Assembly: GCF_026191635.1 (NCBI RefSeq)
Contig: NZ_JAKRRW010000018.1
Coordinates: 52,723-116,722 of the forward strand
Direction of reading: 5' to 3'
DNA: 64,000 nucleotides
From: Photobacterium obscurum
Lineage (GTDB): Bacteria > Pseudomonadota > Gammaproteobacteria > Enterobacterales > Vibrionaceae
Position 1 is the stretch's first letter. Each line of letters starts with the position of its first letter. Shown here one piece after another: positions 1 to 10,200 of the stretch. The position numbers were made by a program, and so were the translations under genes. The notes under the pieces are model-generated. The model ran no database searches. It saw only the letters and a program-made list of their open reading frames with translations, and had not been told where the DNA came from.

Positions 1-1543
1 CACCGTTGCCTTCGAATAGCCAACTCGTTGTTGCTGTATTATCAACAAATTGACGATCGTGACTGACTAATAACAACGTACCCTGATAGTTGGCAAGTAT
101 TTCTTCCAAAAGTTCCAACGTTTCGATATCTAAATCGTTAGTTGGTTCATCGAGTACCAATAAATTATTAGGTTTAAGGAATAATTTCGCCAGCAACAAG
201 CGGTTCTTCTCACCACCAGACAGTGCTTTAACCGGTGTGCGGGCACGGCGCGGATGGAACAAGAAGTCTTGAAGATAACCCAGTGCATGACGGGTTCGGC
301 CATTGACTGTCACTTCCTGCTTACCGTCGGCCAGGTTGTCCATCACTGTCTTTTCAGGATCAAGCACTTCACGGTACTGGTCAAAGTAAGCCACTTCGAT
401 CTTAGTACCGCAATGGAAGTGACCCTGTGACGCCTCAAGCTTCCCAAGCATCAACTTCAACAAGGTACTCTTACCACAGCCGTTAGGCCCGATAAGCGCA
501 ATACGATCACCACGCATCACATTGAAGCTGAAATCATTGATTATCGGCTTGTCACCGTAGCTATATGAAATGTGCTCGGCTTCGAAAACAATCTTGCCAG
601 AGCGCTTCGCTTCCTGAAGCTGCATGTCGGCTTTACCAACCACTTCGCGACGTTCGCTGCGTTCACGACGTAACTGCTTCAGCGCACGTACACGCCCTTC
701 ATTACGGGTACGACGCGCTTTAATGCCCTGACGGATCCAGACTTCTTCCTGCGCCAACTTCTTATCAAACTCGGCATTCTGCTCGGCTTCGACGCGTAGC
801 ATTTCTTCTTTCGCATCCAGGTACTTATCATAATCACCCGGGAAAGACGCCAGCTTGCCGCGATCCAAATCGATAATTCGGGTCGACATAGATCGGATAA
901 ACGCACGGTCGTGAGAAATAAATACGATAGAACCTCGGAACTCTTTCAGGAAGCCTTCCAGCCATTCAATGGTGGAAACGTCCAGGTGGTTCGTTGGCTC
1001 ATCAAGTAACAGAATATCGGGATCACATACCAGTGCACGCGCTAGTGCCGCTTTACGTTGCCAACCACCAGAAAGGTCTTTAAGAAGCGTATTTGGCTCA
1101 AGCTGAAGGTGCTCAAGCACTGAGGCAATTTTATTGTCAAACTGCCAAGCATTTGCATGGTCAATTTTGCTCTGGGCACGAGCCAGTTTGTTAATATTCG
1201 ACTCTGACGGATCATTGGTAATAAGATCCAGCAGGTGGTGGTATTCTCGCAACACCTGACCGATTTCCGCCAAGCCTTCTGCGACATAGTCGAAGACCGT
1301 CCCTTCCGCATTACGAGGTGGATCCTGTTCAAGGCGCGATACCTTAAGCTCTGACTGACGCTGGATGCTACCGTCATCAAGCAAAACTTCACCGTCGATC
1401 ACTTTCATCAACGTTGATTTACCTGCACCATTTCGACCAACCAAACAAACACGTTCATTTGGCTGAAGGATAAATTCTGCGCCATCAAGTAATGCGTGAT
1501 CGCCATACGCTAATTGCGCGTTGCTAATTTTAATTAATGCCAT
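1..1543 (-). CDS. uup: ABC-F family ATPase Uup, C-terminus cut by window edge
   Basis: Cytosolic ATPase with two ABC domains in one chain and no membrane segment; the ABC-F family acts on ribosomes or nucleic acids, and Uup mutants of E. coli show raised transposon excision. About 514 codons are present and the frame is open to base 1. Visible on the reverse strand are a first Walker A (GRNGAGKST), an ABC signature, a first LLLDEPTNHLD Walker B, a charged linker rich in Arg, Lys and Glu near 640-900, a second Walker A (GPNGCGKST), and the second H-loop LLVSHDRQF close to the edge. E. coli Uup has 635 residues, so roughly the last 120 are missing. The ATG at 1543 overlaps the end of the upstream glutaredoxin-like gene by 14 bases, which indicates one operon with rlmL. 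Confidence 0.95.
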   Translation of the reverse strand, partial: MALIKISNAQLAYGDHALLDGAEFILQPNERVCLVGRNGAGKSTLMKVIDGEVLLDDGSIQRQSELKVSRLEQDPPRNAEGTVFDYVAEGLAEIGQVLREYHHLLDLITNDPSESNINKLARAQSKIDHANAWQFDNKIASVLEHLQLEPNTLLKDLSGGWQRKAALARALVCDPDILLLDEPTNHLDVSTIEWLEGFLKEFRGSIVFISHDRAFIRSMSTRIIDLDRGKLASFPGDYDKYLDAKEEMLRVEAEQNAEFDKKLAQEEVWIRQGIKARRTRNEGRVRALKQLRRERSERREVVGKADMQLQEAKRSGKIVFEAEHISYSYGDKPIINDFSFNVMRGDRIALIGPNGCGKSTLLKLMLGKLEASQGHFHCGTKIEVAYFDQYREVLDPEKTVMDNLADGKQEVTVNGRTRHALGYLQDFLFHPRRARTPVKALSGGEKNRLLLAKLFLKPNNLLVLDEPTNDLDIETLELLEEILANYQGTLLLVSHDRQFVDNTATTSWLFEGNG

Positions 1544-1778
1544 TGCTGTTTAACCATGCTGCAAGCTCGGTGGCGTCAAATGGCCAGCCAAGTTCAGAGA
1601 TTGAATCGGGATGTTTAATTGAAAGCACGGGTATGGTGACGCCGTAACGTGAAAAGAGCGCGTCATCAAAGGCGATATCCACCACTTGAACGCGCTCTTC
1701 TACACCCGCTGCAATGAGCAGGCTATAAGCCTGCTCACAGAGGTGGCATCCTTGCGTGCTATATAGCGTAATTAGCAC
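1530..1778 (-). CDS. glutaredoxin-like protein (DUF836 family)
   Basis: Small thioredoxin-fold protein of 82 residues, close to the usual length of this family. The N-terminus carries a CxxC pair (GCHLC, residues 10-14) and residues 48-51 include a Thr-Ile-Pro turn corresponding to the cis-proline loop of glutaredoxins. The start is GTG directly abutting the rlmL stop codon, with AAGGAAG about five bases upstream; the 3' end overlaps uup by 14 bases. A glutaredoxin-like gene between rlmL and uup is common in Vibrionaceae. Its substrate is unknown; a thiol-disulfide role is inferred from the fold and the CxxC only. Confidence 0.85.
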   Translation of the reverse strand: MLITLYSTQGCHLCEQAYSLLIAAGVEERVQVVDIAFDDALFSRYGVTIPVLSIKHPDSISELGWPFDATELAAWLNSNGIN

Positions 1779-3917
1779 CTAGTCTTCCTTATGTGTAATG
1801 ATCCAACAGTTGTGGATTTGCTTGTTGCGGGCAAAGTCCATCGGAAGTGTTTTATCAGAAATGTTCTTGGCCTGAAGGCCCAACGCTTCCAACTTGTCGA
1901 AATCCATTTTGAAGTGACGCTTATTGTTAGAGAAAACAATCTGCCCTTCAGGACGAAGCATACGCTTCAGGTTTTCCATCAGCATAATGTGATCACGCTG
2001 TACGTCAAAACTCTGGTTCATACGCTTTGAGTTAGAGAATGTTGGCGGATCAATGAAGATCAGATCAAAATTCTCATCAACTTCCTGCAGCCATTGCAGG
2101 CAATCAGCCTGAACAAACTGGTGCTGTCGGCCAACCTGACCATTCAGCTCCATATTTTCCTGGGCCCAGCGTAGGTAGGTATTGGACATATCAACCGTTG
2201 TCGTTGATTTCGCGCCACCACACGCCGCATGAACAGACGCAGAACCGGTATAGGCAAACAGGTTTAGGAAATCCTTGCCCTTTGCCATCTCACCCAACTT
2301 GCGACGAGTGACTCGGTGGTCAAGGAACAAACCTGTATCAAGGTAATCATAAAGATTCACTTTCAGCTGTACGCCATACTCGTTCACCGTCATGTTACGC
2401 TCTGCACTTGATAGTTTCTGGTACTGGCTCTTACCCTTCTGGCGCTCACGTACCTTCAGGATCACTTTGCTGTTATCAACACCGGTAACCTGAATCGTTG
2501 CACGTAGGATATCCATAATACGGCGGCGTGCTGTTTCTTCCGGAACAGACTTAGGCGCAGCATACTCCTGGATAACCAGGTAGTCATTATACTGGTCAAT
2601 CGCGGCATTGTAGTTAGGCAGATCGGCATCGTAGATACGGTAGCACTCGACACCTTCTTTCTTCGCCCACTTCTTCAGCTTGGTGATATTCTTCTTCAAG
2701 CGGTTGGCAAAGTCTGGAGCAACTTGAGTTTCCTCAAGCTTGCCTTCTTTCTCACCTTCTACCTGCTTAACTGCACCACCAGTGATAAGGTAGTTCTTTA
2801 GCACACAATCTAATGCGCCGTTACGCAGCTTGAACTGTTTATCGGCACGCATACGCAGACAGCTAAGCAACTCGCTGGATGCCGAATAGATAGCCGCTGT
2901 CGAACCCGCAAATGCCAGTTTCAGACGGTTACCCAGCTCGCTATATAACGAAATAAGCTCAGGGGTCGTGCCCAAACGCTCACCATATGGCGGGTTACAG
3001 ATGATTACGCCGTTCTCAAACCCTTCCGGACACGTTAACTGCGTTGCATCACCGTATTCAAAATCGATAAGATCTTTAACGCCAGCACGGCCAGCATTGT
3101 CACGGGCAATACTTAGCACACGACGATCCATTTCACGGCCAAAGAACTTGGTTTCGACTTTTGACGGGCCACGGCGTGCTTTAACTTTCGCTTCGGCATG
3201 AATCTCAAGCCAAGATTCCTTATCGAAATCCTTAATTGACTCAAAGCCCCAACGCTTACGTTTAATACCCGGAGCGATATCGGCCGCCATCAGCGCCGCT
3301 TCAATCAGCAACGTACCAGAACCACACATTGGGTCTAGTAGCGGTTTGTCTTTCGTCCAGCCACTCTTGATAACTAAGGCTGCCGCATGCGTTTCACGCA
3401 ACGGCGCTCGACCAGCATCGGTTCGATAACCACGTTGGTGTAAACCACTACCGGCCATATCAAGGCCCAAAACACCCTTCTCACCAGAAAGACGCATATG
3501 GATTCGCAGTTCAGGACGCTCACGGTCAATACTTGGTCGACGTAAATCAGCTTTAGTGAAGCGGTCAACAATCGCATCTTTCACTTTCATAGCGCCGTAT
3601 TGGCTATTGCGGATCTCACGGTTGGTACCATTGAAATCAACAATAATACGTGTATCGCTACTAAAATAATTTGGCCAGTTAATCGCTGTGGCACCTAGAT
3701 ATAGGTCCATATCATCGCGGACGTTAAACTCACTCAGTACCTGAATGATGCGTGACGATATACGTGTCCACAAACAACAGCGGTAAGCGGTTGCCTGCTC
3801 GGCTTTAAAGCGTACGCCAGCGTGGACAACTTGGATCTGTTGTGCTCCAAGTTGTTCTAATTCTTCTGCAAGGAGGTTCTCAAGACCTCGGGAGGTGATA
3901 GCTAGATATTGATTCAT
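1779..3917 (-). CDS. rlmL: bifunctional 23S rRNA methyltransferase RlmKL
   Basis: Methylates 23S rRNA: the N-terminal half makes m2G2445 and the C-terminal half m7G2069 (E. coli numbering). The 712 residues match the full fused enzyme (E. coli 702). Visible are an N-terminal THUMP region (about 45-155), a first SAM site with DPMCGSGTLLIEAA and the catalytic CNPPYGERLG near residue 310, and a C-terminal Rossmann methyltransferase with NLFAYTGSASV and IDPPTFSNSKRM. It is first of a tight operon with the glutaredoxin-like gene (zero-base spacing) and uup. In E. coli the gene order is pyrD-zapC-ycbX-rlmKL-uup, so the neighbourhood is conserved except for missing ycbX. Confidence 0.97.
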   Translation of the reverse strand: MNQYLAITSRGLENLLAEELEQLGAQQIQVVHAGVRFKAEQATAYRCCLWTRISSRIIQVLSEFNVRDDMDLYLGATAINWPNYFSSDTRIIVDFNGTNREIRNSQYGAMKVKDAIVDRFTKADLRRPSIDRERPELRIHMRLSGEKGVLGLDMAGSGLHQRGYRTDAGRAPLRETHAAALVIKSGWTKDKPLLDPMCGSGTLLIEAALMAADIAPGIKRKRWGFESIKDFDKESWLEIHAEAKVKARRGPSKVETKFFGREMDRRVLSIARDNAGRAGVKDLIDFEYGDATQLTCPEGFENGVIICNPPYGERLGTTPELISLYSELGNRLKLAFAGSTAAIYSASSELLSCLRMRADKQFKLRNGALDCVLKNYLITGGAVKQVEGEKEGKLEETQVAPDFANRLKKNITKLKKWAKKEGVECYRIYDADLPNYNAAIDQYNDYLVIQEYAAPKSVPEETARRRIMDILRATIQVTGVDNSKVILKVRERQKGKSQYQKLSSAERNMTVNEYGVQLKVNLYDYLDTGLFLDHRVTRRKLGEMAKGKDFLNLFAYTGSASVHAACGGAKSTTTVDMSNTYLRWAQENMELNGQVGRQHQFVQADCLQWLQEVDENFDLIFIDPPTFSNSKRMNQSFDVQRDHIMLMENLKRMLRPEGQIVFSNNKRHFKMDFDKLEALGLQAKNISDKTLPMDFARNKQIHNCWIITHKED

Positions 3918-5100
3918 GGAATTCTTTTCGCACTTATGTTGCCGAGAATTATAACCGAAAACAGTGTAAATACCTCGTTCTAAAGGCTGACTTTACGGTT
4001 ATTTAGCCAAAAAAACGCCAAAAAAAGCGGAGTAATCTAGCGCAGTGATTTCATCCCATCATCAATAGAGAAAAACTGTCTTCTTTTTATGCAATTTATC
4101 CCTCACCGCAAGTTCAACTTCATCCCCCATTTTCACTCATGAGAGTAACTGCAAGCTGGAAATATTCGCTACTAATGCCTAGCAAGCTAAACAAACACCC
4201 ATTATCCACTCACGTGAACAATGGGTGTGGACAGTCCTTCAAATTCAATTGTTGATTTCCGTACACAATGTCATAGCAAGCACTTACACCCACATCAAAC
4301 ACTGTTTCCACACAAAAACAAACTATTTATACTGCTGATTTAAAAGGAATTTACCTCGTAAGGCATGATGCAACATTAGGAAATAATGCAGATAATGCCA
4401 GTGGGTACTTGCTAATCCGCTGGTTATTATCCTTACTGGCCAATACCGAATGACAAGCTCAAATCCTACTCTTTCCTAACTGGAAATTATTGCCTAATGG
4501 GAAAGAAAAGGGATGTAATTCAGTTTCTTTAATGGGGAAAAAGAGGAAGATCGTTAAAGGTTTGCATTTGTTTCTGCATTTAAAACTAGTGTTTTTTTGC
4601 TTTTAATTCGCAAAAATAGGCAAAAAAAAATTGCTAATTTTTTATTTTTTTCCGATTAAAATCACTTATTTCGCTCAAGAATCACCCTACTTAGCCACAA
4701 TAAATAAAGGGGCTTCGTCAAACAACGCATAAGGCTGCCCTTTCCATAACAGGTTCATTCCACGCTTAGATCGAGAAAACCTTCTCTCTGGTACAGCGAC
4801 ACCTTTTTACCAACACTTACTTTATGAGCTCGCGACTTGATTTGGAATGAACACAACCTATAACCACAGATAATAACTGATGCTGATCAGCGTGGCCGTT
4901 AAGCAGACTTAGAAGAAAATAAGATTTAAGAGAGATGGCAGATAAATGCTCGAAAAGGAGCCTCGGGGCTGTTCTTAATATATAGAGAGGTATTTACGAG
5001 GGAAGAGCGTACAGAAAGCGTAATAGACATCTTAATAATTGGGATATAGAGCGCTCAGAGCAACTCTGGAAGGTGTTGAGCATACTTTTGTGGTGGACTT
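3918..5100. other. 1.2-kb gene-poor interval where ycbX is expected
   Basis: No reading frame here has credible coding character; the one longer frame running in from 5039 overlaps zapC on the opposite strand. The middle (about 4560-4680) is very AT-rich with A and T runs. A perfect 9-base inverted repeat, ACACCCATT/AATGGGTGT, lies at 4195-4203 and 4220-4228 with a 16-base loop and no T-run, so it is not an obvious terminator. E. coli carries ycbX at this place; nothing recognisable of it remains. Promoters of the rlmL operon must lie in the left part, but none could be assigned firmly. Confidence 0.6.
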
Positions 5101-5643
5101 TTACCCTACCAAAGCAAAATTCAATGGCAGCTCTTCCTGCTTGAACTCCTGCATGCGGTCATTCATCACCTTAATGGTGTCACAAAAGGCCATATCTTTG
5201 CTTGAAGTCAGCGCCAGAGGCTCAACCTCTGCCATCATACACAAGCTGGCACAACCGCTGTTCTCGATAACAAGGTATTTTGCAGAACCACACTCCGTAT
5301 GTAATGTGACGATGTCACCCTTTTCCGGTTCACAGTCAGCCTCTTGCGTCTCGAAAAACCAACTCTTAGGCATCATCGGCTTATGGAAACGGCTGGCAGC
5401 GACAGCATTTAAGGTCAGTTCGGCTTTACGGGGTTCAGAGAGGTCAAGCTGATCAATCTTCTCTTTGTAGCTTTGGAAAATACTTGCATCATCCACAGTA
5501 AAGACAGTTCGATCATAAGCGGAAGTGACAAGATGTTTGGTAGGTATGGATACGCGGAAAACCATTTCCTCCCCTAGATCTAGCATCAGGGAGTCATCCT
5601 TTGAGTCGTAATACCACATCCATGAATTATTCGGCTTCAACAC
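5101..5643 (-). CDS. zapC: cell division protein ZapC
   Basis: Cytosolic FtsZ-associated protein that stabilises FtsZ protofilament bundles in the Z-ring. The 180 residues fit the family (E. coli 180). Family features are the N-terminal WMWYYD and LMLDLG segments, a central KAELTLNAVAA helix and PMMPKSWFFE, and a C-terminal IKVMNDRMQEF. The start is GTG at 5643, preceded by GGAG at seven bases' distance; no better ATG exists upstream. It follows pyrD on the same strand as in E. coli, but the pyrD terminator stands between, so it is probably transcribed separately. Confidence 0.93.
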   Translation of the reverse strand: MLKPNNSWMWYYDSKDDSLMLDLGEEMVFRVSIPTKHLVTSAYDRTVFTVDDASIFQSYKEKIDQLDLSEPRKAELTLNAVAASRFHKPMMPKSWFFETQEADCEPEKGDIVTLHTECGSAKYLVIENSGCASLCMMAEVEPLALTSSKDMAFCDTIKVMNDRMQEFKQEELPLNFALVG

Positions 5644-5822
5644 GTAATTACTCCAAAATCAGTTCTTTATACTGCTTATCCAACGATTTAGAAAAAACTT
5701 TAGGAGAATTTTACTGTGACTACATTAAAAGAAAAGGGGAAATAAATTTCACTTCAAGACAATAGCTTAGTGTAAATTTGACAAGATCAGCGCTGTAACG
5801 CTATTGCAATATAAAGCATAAA

Positions 5823-5862
5823 TAAAAAAGTACCTGTCAGGCATAACCCTAACAGGTACTTT
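5823..5862 (-). terminator. rho-independent terminator of pyrD
   Basis: Perfect 11-base stem AAAGTACCTGT/ACAGGTACTTT (5827-5837 with 5852-5862) and a T-run on the minus-strand transcript. It lies 29 bases past the pyrD stop. Confidence 0.9.
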
Positions 5863-5890
5863 CAAGTCATTTTCTGATCTATTTTATCGC

Positions 5891-6901
5891 TTAGATATTA
5901 GTGACAATATCTTTGACCAGTTTAGGGCCATGGTAAATGAAACCAGAGTAGATCTGCACTAGTTGTGCACCAGCGATCATCTTTTCACGCGCTGCTACTG
6001 CTGAGTCAATGCCTCCTACCCCTATAATTGGTAGAGCACCATCCAGTTCTTCAGCTAAGCGCCGAATGACTTCCGTACTGCGATTCTGCAACGGACGGCC
6101 ACTCAAACCACCGGCTTCATCGCAGTGAGGCATGTTTTTGACTAAGCTACGATCCAGTGTGGTGTTGGTGCCGATCACCCCATCAATCTCGTTGCGGATC
6201 AATGATTGCGCAATCTGTACAATCTCTTGATCTTCAAGATCTGGCGCGATCTTCAGTGCTAGAGGTACGTATTTACCGTGTTTTTCAGCTAACTCTTTTT
6301 GTTTACGCTTAAGCTGTAACAGTAAATCATCTAATGCTTCACCGTATTGAAGCGTGCGAAGCCCTGGTGTATTTGGTGAAGAAATATTTACCGCAATATA
6401 ACCAGCATACTGATACACTTTTTCCATGCAGATAAGGTAGTCTTCGGCGCCCTTCTCTACAGGTGTGTCTTTGTTTTTACCGATATTAATTCCGATGACA
6501 CCATCAAACTTGGCTTTCTTAACATTCTCAACCAGGTTATCAACACCCAGGTTATTAAAACCAAAGCGGTTAATAATCCCTTCAGCCGGAATCACACGAA
6601 ACAGACGTGGTTTATCATTACCCGGTTGTGGACGAGGTGTTACAGTGCCGACCTCAACAAAGCCAAAGCCCATCGCACCAAAAGCATCAATGCATTCACC
6701 GTTTTTATCTAGACCGGCAGCCAGTCCAACAGGATTTTTGAATTTAATGCCCATTACTTCAACGGGACGATCAGGAACATATTGACGATAGAAGAGATCG
6801 AGAGGAGTGCCAGTAAAGCGAGAAAAGTTCTGAATAGCTAGATCATGTGCTTTTTCAGCGTCAAGCTTGAAAATAGCAGATCGAGCGAGGCGGTAAATCA
6901 T
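5891..6901 (-). CDS. pyrD: dihydroorotate dehydrogenase (quinone), class 2
   Basis: Membrane-associated flavoprotein that oxidises dihydroorotate to orotate with quinone as acceptor, the fourth step of pyrimidine synthesis. The 336 residues equal the E. coli enzyme. The class 2 N-terminal helices (1-40) that contact the membrane are present, followed by the FMN barrel with GLAAGLDKNG (59-68), NRFGFNN (111-117), the catalytic serine S175 in NISSPNTPG, and IGVGGI near residue 293. ATG at 6901 has a strong AAGGAGGT four bases upstream. A PurR operator match lies about 160 bases upstream and a terminator follows, so it is likely monocistronic and purine-repressed as in E. coli. Confidence 0.98.
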   Translation of the reverse strand: MIYRLARSAIFKLDAEKAHDLAIQNFSRFTGTPLDLFYRQYVPDRPVEVMGIKFKNPVGLAAGLDKNGECIDAFGAMGFGFVEVGTVTPRPQPGNDKPRLFRVIPAEGIINRFGFNNLGVDNLVENVKKAKFDGVIGINIGKNKDTPVEKGAEDYLICMEKVYQYAGYIAVNISSPNTPGLRTLQYGEALDDLLLQLKRKQKELAEKHGKYVPLALKIAPDLEDQEIVQIAQSLIRNEIDGVIGTNTTLDRSLVKNMPHCDEAGGLSGRPLQNRSTEVIRRLAEELDGALPIIGVGGIDSAVAAREKMIAGAQLVQIYSGFIYHGPKLVKDIVTNI

Positions 6902-7164
6902 TGTACCTCCTTAAAAAAGCCCCGTATAAACGGGAGTACATTATTCACAGATTGCCCTTCCAATTCAAATGATATTTTAGAGATTATGACTGAAAAACAG
7001 TGACTTCCTTGGTTAACAAGGGATTAGCAGCCAAAAATAATTTTCTGATACCACATCAAATGCAAACGATTTCGTTTTTGTGTTCAAAAAGCAATCAGTA
7101 CTTTCTATGTAATTTGTCACGAAACTCTTTCAACCAAAACGTAGCCAACCCTACACTCCTTGAT
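6902..7164. other. pyrD upstream region
   Basis: Non-coding. It holds the PurR operator described separately and a short inverted repeat, CCTTG-GTTAA-CAAGG, near 7002-7018 that may belong to the same control region. No promoter hexamers were clear enough to report. Confidence 0.5.
7060..7075 (-). promoter_or_regulatory. PurR operator upstream of pyrD
   Basis: ATGCAAACGATTTCGT agrees at every defined position with the E. coli PurR consensus ANGCAAACGNTTNCNT. pyrD is a known member of the E. coli PurR regulon. The site is 159 bases from the pyrD start, farther than in E. coli, so the promoter would have to lie some 100 bases or more upstream of the gene. Confidence 0.75.
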
Positions 7165-7204
7165 TGAAAAAAGGCCACTAGGTTAACAAAACCTAATGGC
7201 CTTT
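7165..7204 (-). terminator. terminator of NAD-glutamate dehydrogenase gene
   Basis: Stem AAAGGCCA-C-TAGGTT paired with AACCTA-A-TGGCCTTT (one mismatch), followed on the minus strand by a run of six T, located about 50 bases past the stop at 7252. Confidence 0.9.
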
Positions 7205-7251
7205 CAATTTACAAACGAGTTACGTTGTAATTTATGAGCTGTCAGAAAACA

Positions 7252-10200
7252 TTAAACAGCTGGTCGGCAATTCAAGTTGAGCAACATTAGCTCACGAAGC
7301 GCGACCGAGAACTTGGCAAATTCATGGGTTGTACCCACTTTGAACTCAGCCAGAACAGTATCCCAACGGTGAATTGCAGCCTGATGCTCATCCATCCAGT
7401 TTTCAATCAGCTCTTCTGCTTCCTCACCCTCTTGGCAGCTGGTGATCACCGCAGACGTTAGCTGACGTTGTTGCCAATCAAGATCTTCACGGAATGAAGC
7501 CCGGGCAAGTGCCTGCCAATGGTTTTCAACTGGCTGGTTATGGACTTGTTTAAGGAACCAGTGTAGTGATAGATCAGCACCGACAACAAAGTAGACTCGA
7601 GAAATAAAGTCAATATCTTTATCCAGCTCTTTGGCAATCTGAGCTATATCCATTGCGGAGTACAGGCTGCTCAATCTTGAGATATTGTGTGCCAGCTCTT
7701 CAGGTACACCCTCTTTCGTCATGGCAGCGGCTTGCTCGTTATGCTCCTGCACCTCTTCTGTTACAAGGTAACGTTCAAGGTTATCTCGCAGTTTCTGAAC
7801 AATCGGCTGGTAGAATGTAATTTGCTGTTCAATACCCAGTTTGCGATCGCGATTTCGGAGGATCCAACGGGTTACCCGACGTAACATGCGACGACAACGG
7901 TATAGCATTTCGTACTGTACCTCTGTCGAAATCACATTGTCCAACTCGCGAATTTGGGCAAAGAACCGATCAAAGTTAAACACTTCACGGCCAACCGCAT
8001 ATGCAGACGAAATCTCAACAACGGTTGAACCTGTCTCCTCTTGTAATCGAGTCACGAAGTTACAGCCCATTTCATTGGACATCTGGTTAGCTAATGACGT
8101 CGCAATCAGCTCTTGTTTCAGAGGATGATGATCCATCTGCGAGCGATACTTTTCTTGCAGTTCTTTCGGAAAGTATGCAGGCAGCAAGCGTGCATGGTAC
8201 GGATCATTGGCAATCTCATCGGTTACCATATCTTCTTTCAGTACCATCTTTCCGTATGCAACCAGTACCGCCAGTTCAGGACGAGTCAGCCCCATGCCCG
8301 ATTTTTCACGCTCTGCCAACGTATCATCATCAGGCAAGTATTCCAGCGTTCGATCCAGCTTTCCTTCTTTCTCGAGGTAATGAATAAAGCGGATCTGCTC
8401 TTTCAGCAGCTGTACTTGTTGCTGCTGGGTCACCGAAATTGACTCACTTTGGCAATAAGCATCGTCCAGGACAATATAGCCAACTTCATCTTCCATACGC
8501 TCCAGCAACTCATTGCGCTGTTTGTAGGTTAGATCGCCACCAGCAACCAGGCTATTTAGCAGAATCTTGATGTTAACTTCGTTATCCGAGCAATCCACAC
8601 CGCCCACGTTATCGATAAAGTCGGTATTAACCAAGCCACCAGCCATACTAAACTCGACTCGGCCCAGTTGAGTCATACCTAAGTTACCGCCTTCACCCAC
8701 AATTTTTGCGCGTAACTCATTACCATTGATACGCAGTGCATCATTTGCCCTGTCACCAACATCGGTATGAGTTTCACTCTGAGCTTTAACATAGGTGCCG
8801 ATACCGCCATTCCACAATAGATCAACTTCCATTTTCAGAATCAAGCGAATAAGCTCATTAGGCGGTAAGGTTTGCTTACGGGTACCAAGTAATTTCTGGA
8901 TCTGTGGTGTTAGCTTGATCGACTTACTGCGACGTGAGAAGATCCCGCCCCCTTCAGAGATCAGGCTTTGATCGTAATCTTCCCAGCTAGATCGAGGCAA
9001 GTTGAATAAACGGTTTCGCTCAACCCAACTCGTCGCGGAATCTGGGTTCGGATCCAGGAAAATATGCATATGGTTAAAGGCTGCAACTAGGCGGATATGC
9101 TTTGATAGCAACATACCATTACCAAATACATCACCGGCCATGTCACCGACACCGGCACAAGTGAAATCAGTTGTCTGGCAATCAATACCCAGTTCGCGGA
9201 AATGGCGCTTAACTGACTCCCAACCACCTTTGGCCGTGATCCCCATTTGCTTATGATCGTAGCCATTCGAACCACCGGAAGCAAAAGCGTCACCTAGCCA
9301 GAAGTTGTAATCCTCAGAGACTGAGTTCGCCAGATCGGAGAACGTCGCCGTTCCTTTGTCGGCGGCCACAACCAAATACGGATCATCTTCATCATGACGA
9401 ACGACATTAGCTGGTGGAAGCAATTCGCCATCAGCAATATTATCCGTCACATCAAGCAATGCCCGGATAAAGCGCTTATAACAACGCTGGCCTTCAGACC
9501 AGATTTCTTCACGTGTTGTCATCTGCGGCTGACGTTTACAAACGAAACCACCTTTTGCCCCAACAGGTACAATCACGGTGTTCTTAACTTGCTGTGCTTT
9601 AACCAAGCCAAGAATTTCTGTACGGAAATCTTCCTGGCGATCTGACCAACGCAAGCCACCACGGGCAACCTTGCCGCCACGAAGATGCACACCCTCAATA
9701 TCTGGTGCGTATACGAATATCTCAAAGAACGGAACCGGTGCTGGGATCTCAGGAATTTCAGACGGACGCAATTTCAGCGAAAGCCAAGGTTTCGGGTTGC
9801 CCTTTTCATCTTTCTGATAATAGTTCGTACGTTGCGTCGCCATGATCATATCCATATAACGACGAATGATCCTATCATCATCCAAGCTTTCTACATGATC
9901 CAGCTTCTCGTTAAGTTTCTTGATATGATCTTGTTCTGCTTTGTCGGAATGCTTCTTCGCAGGGTTAAAGCGCAATGTGAACAACGCAACCAGATCACGG
10001 GCTAAATCACTATGACTTGATAGTGTTTCTTCAATATAGTGCTGACTGAACGGGAAGCCAACTTGACGCATATAGCGAGCAAAGCTACGTAAAATCGTGA
10101 TCTCACGTCCGGTTAGACCTGCACAAAGAACTAGTCGGTTAAAACCGTCACTTTCCAGCTCATTATGCCAAATGGCTGAAAATGCTTCCTGGAAACGATC

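Noticed and set aside
4195..4228. Inverted repeat ACACCCATT/AATGGGTGT as a terminator
   Set aside because: No T-run on either strand and no gene ends close to it; kept only as a repeat within the gap entry.
5039..5452. 137-codon plus-strand frame over the end of zapC
   Set aside because: Antiparallel to zapC, which has clear family features; no ribosome site.
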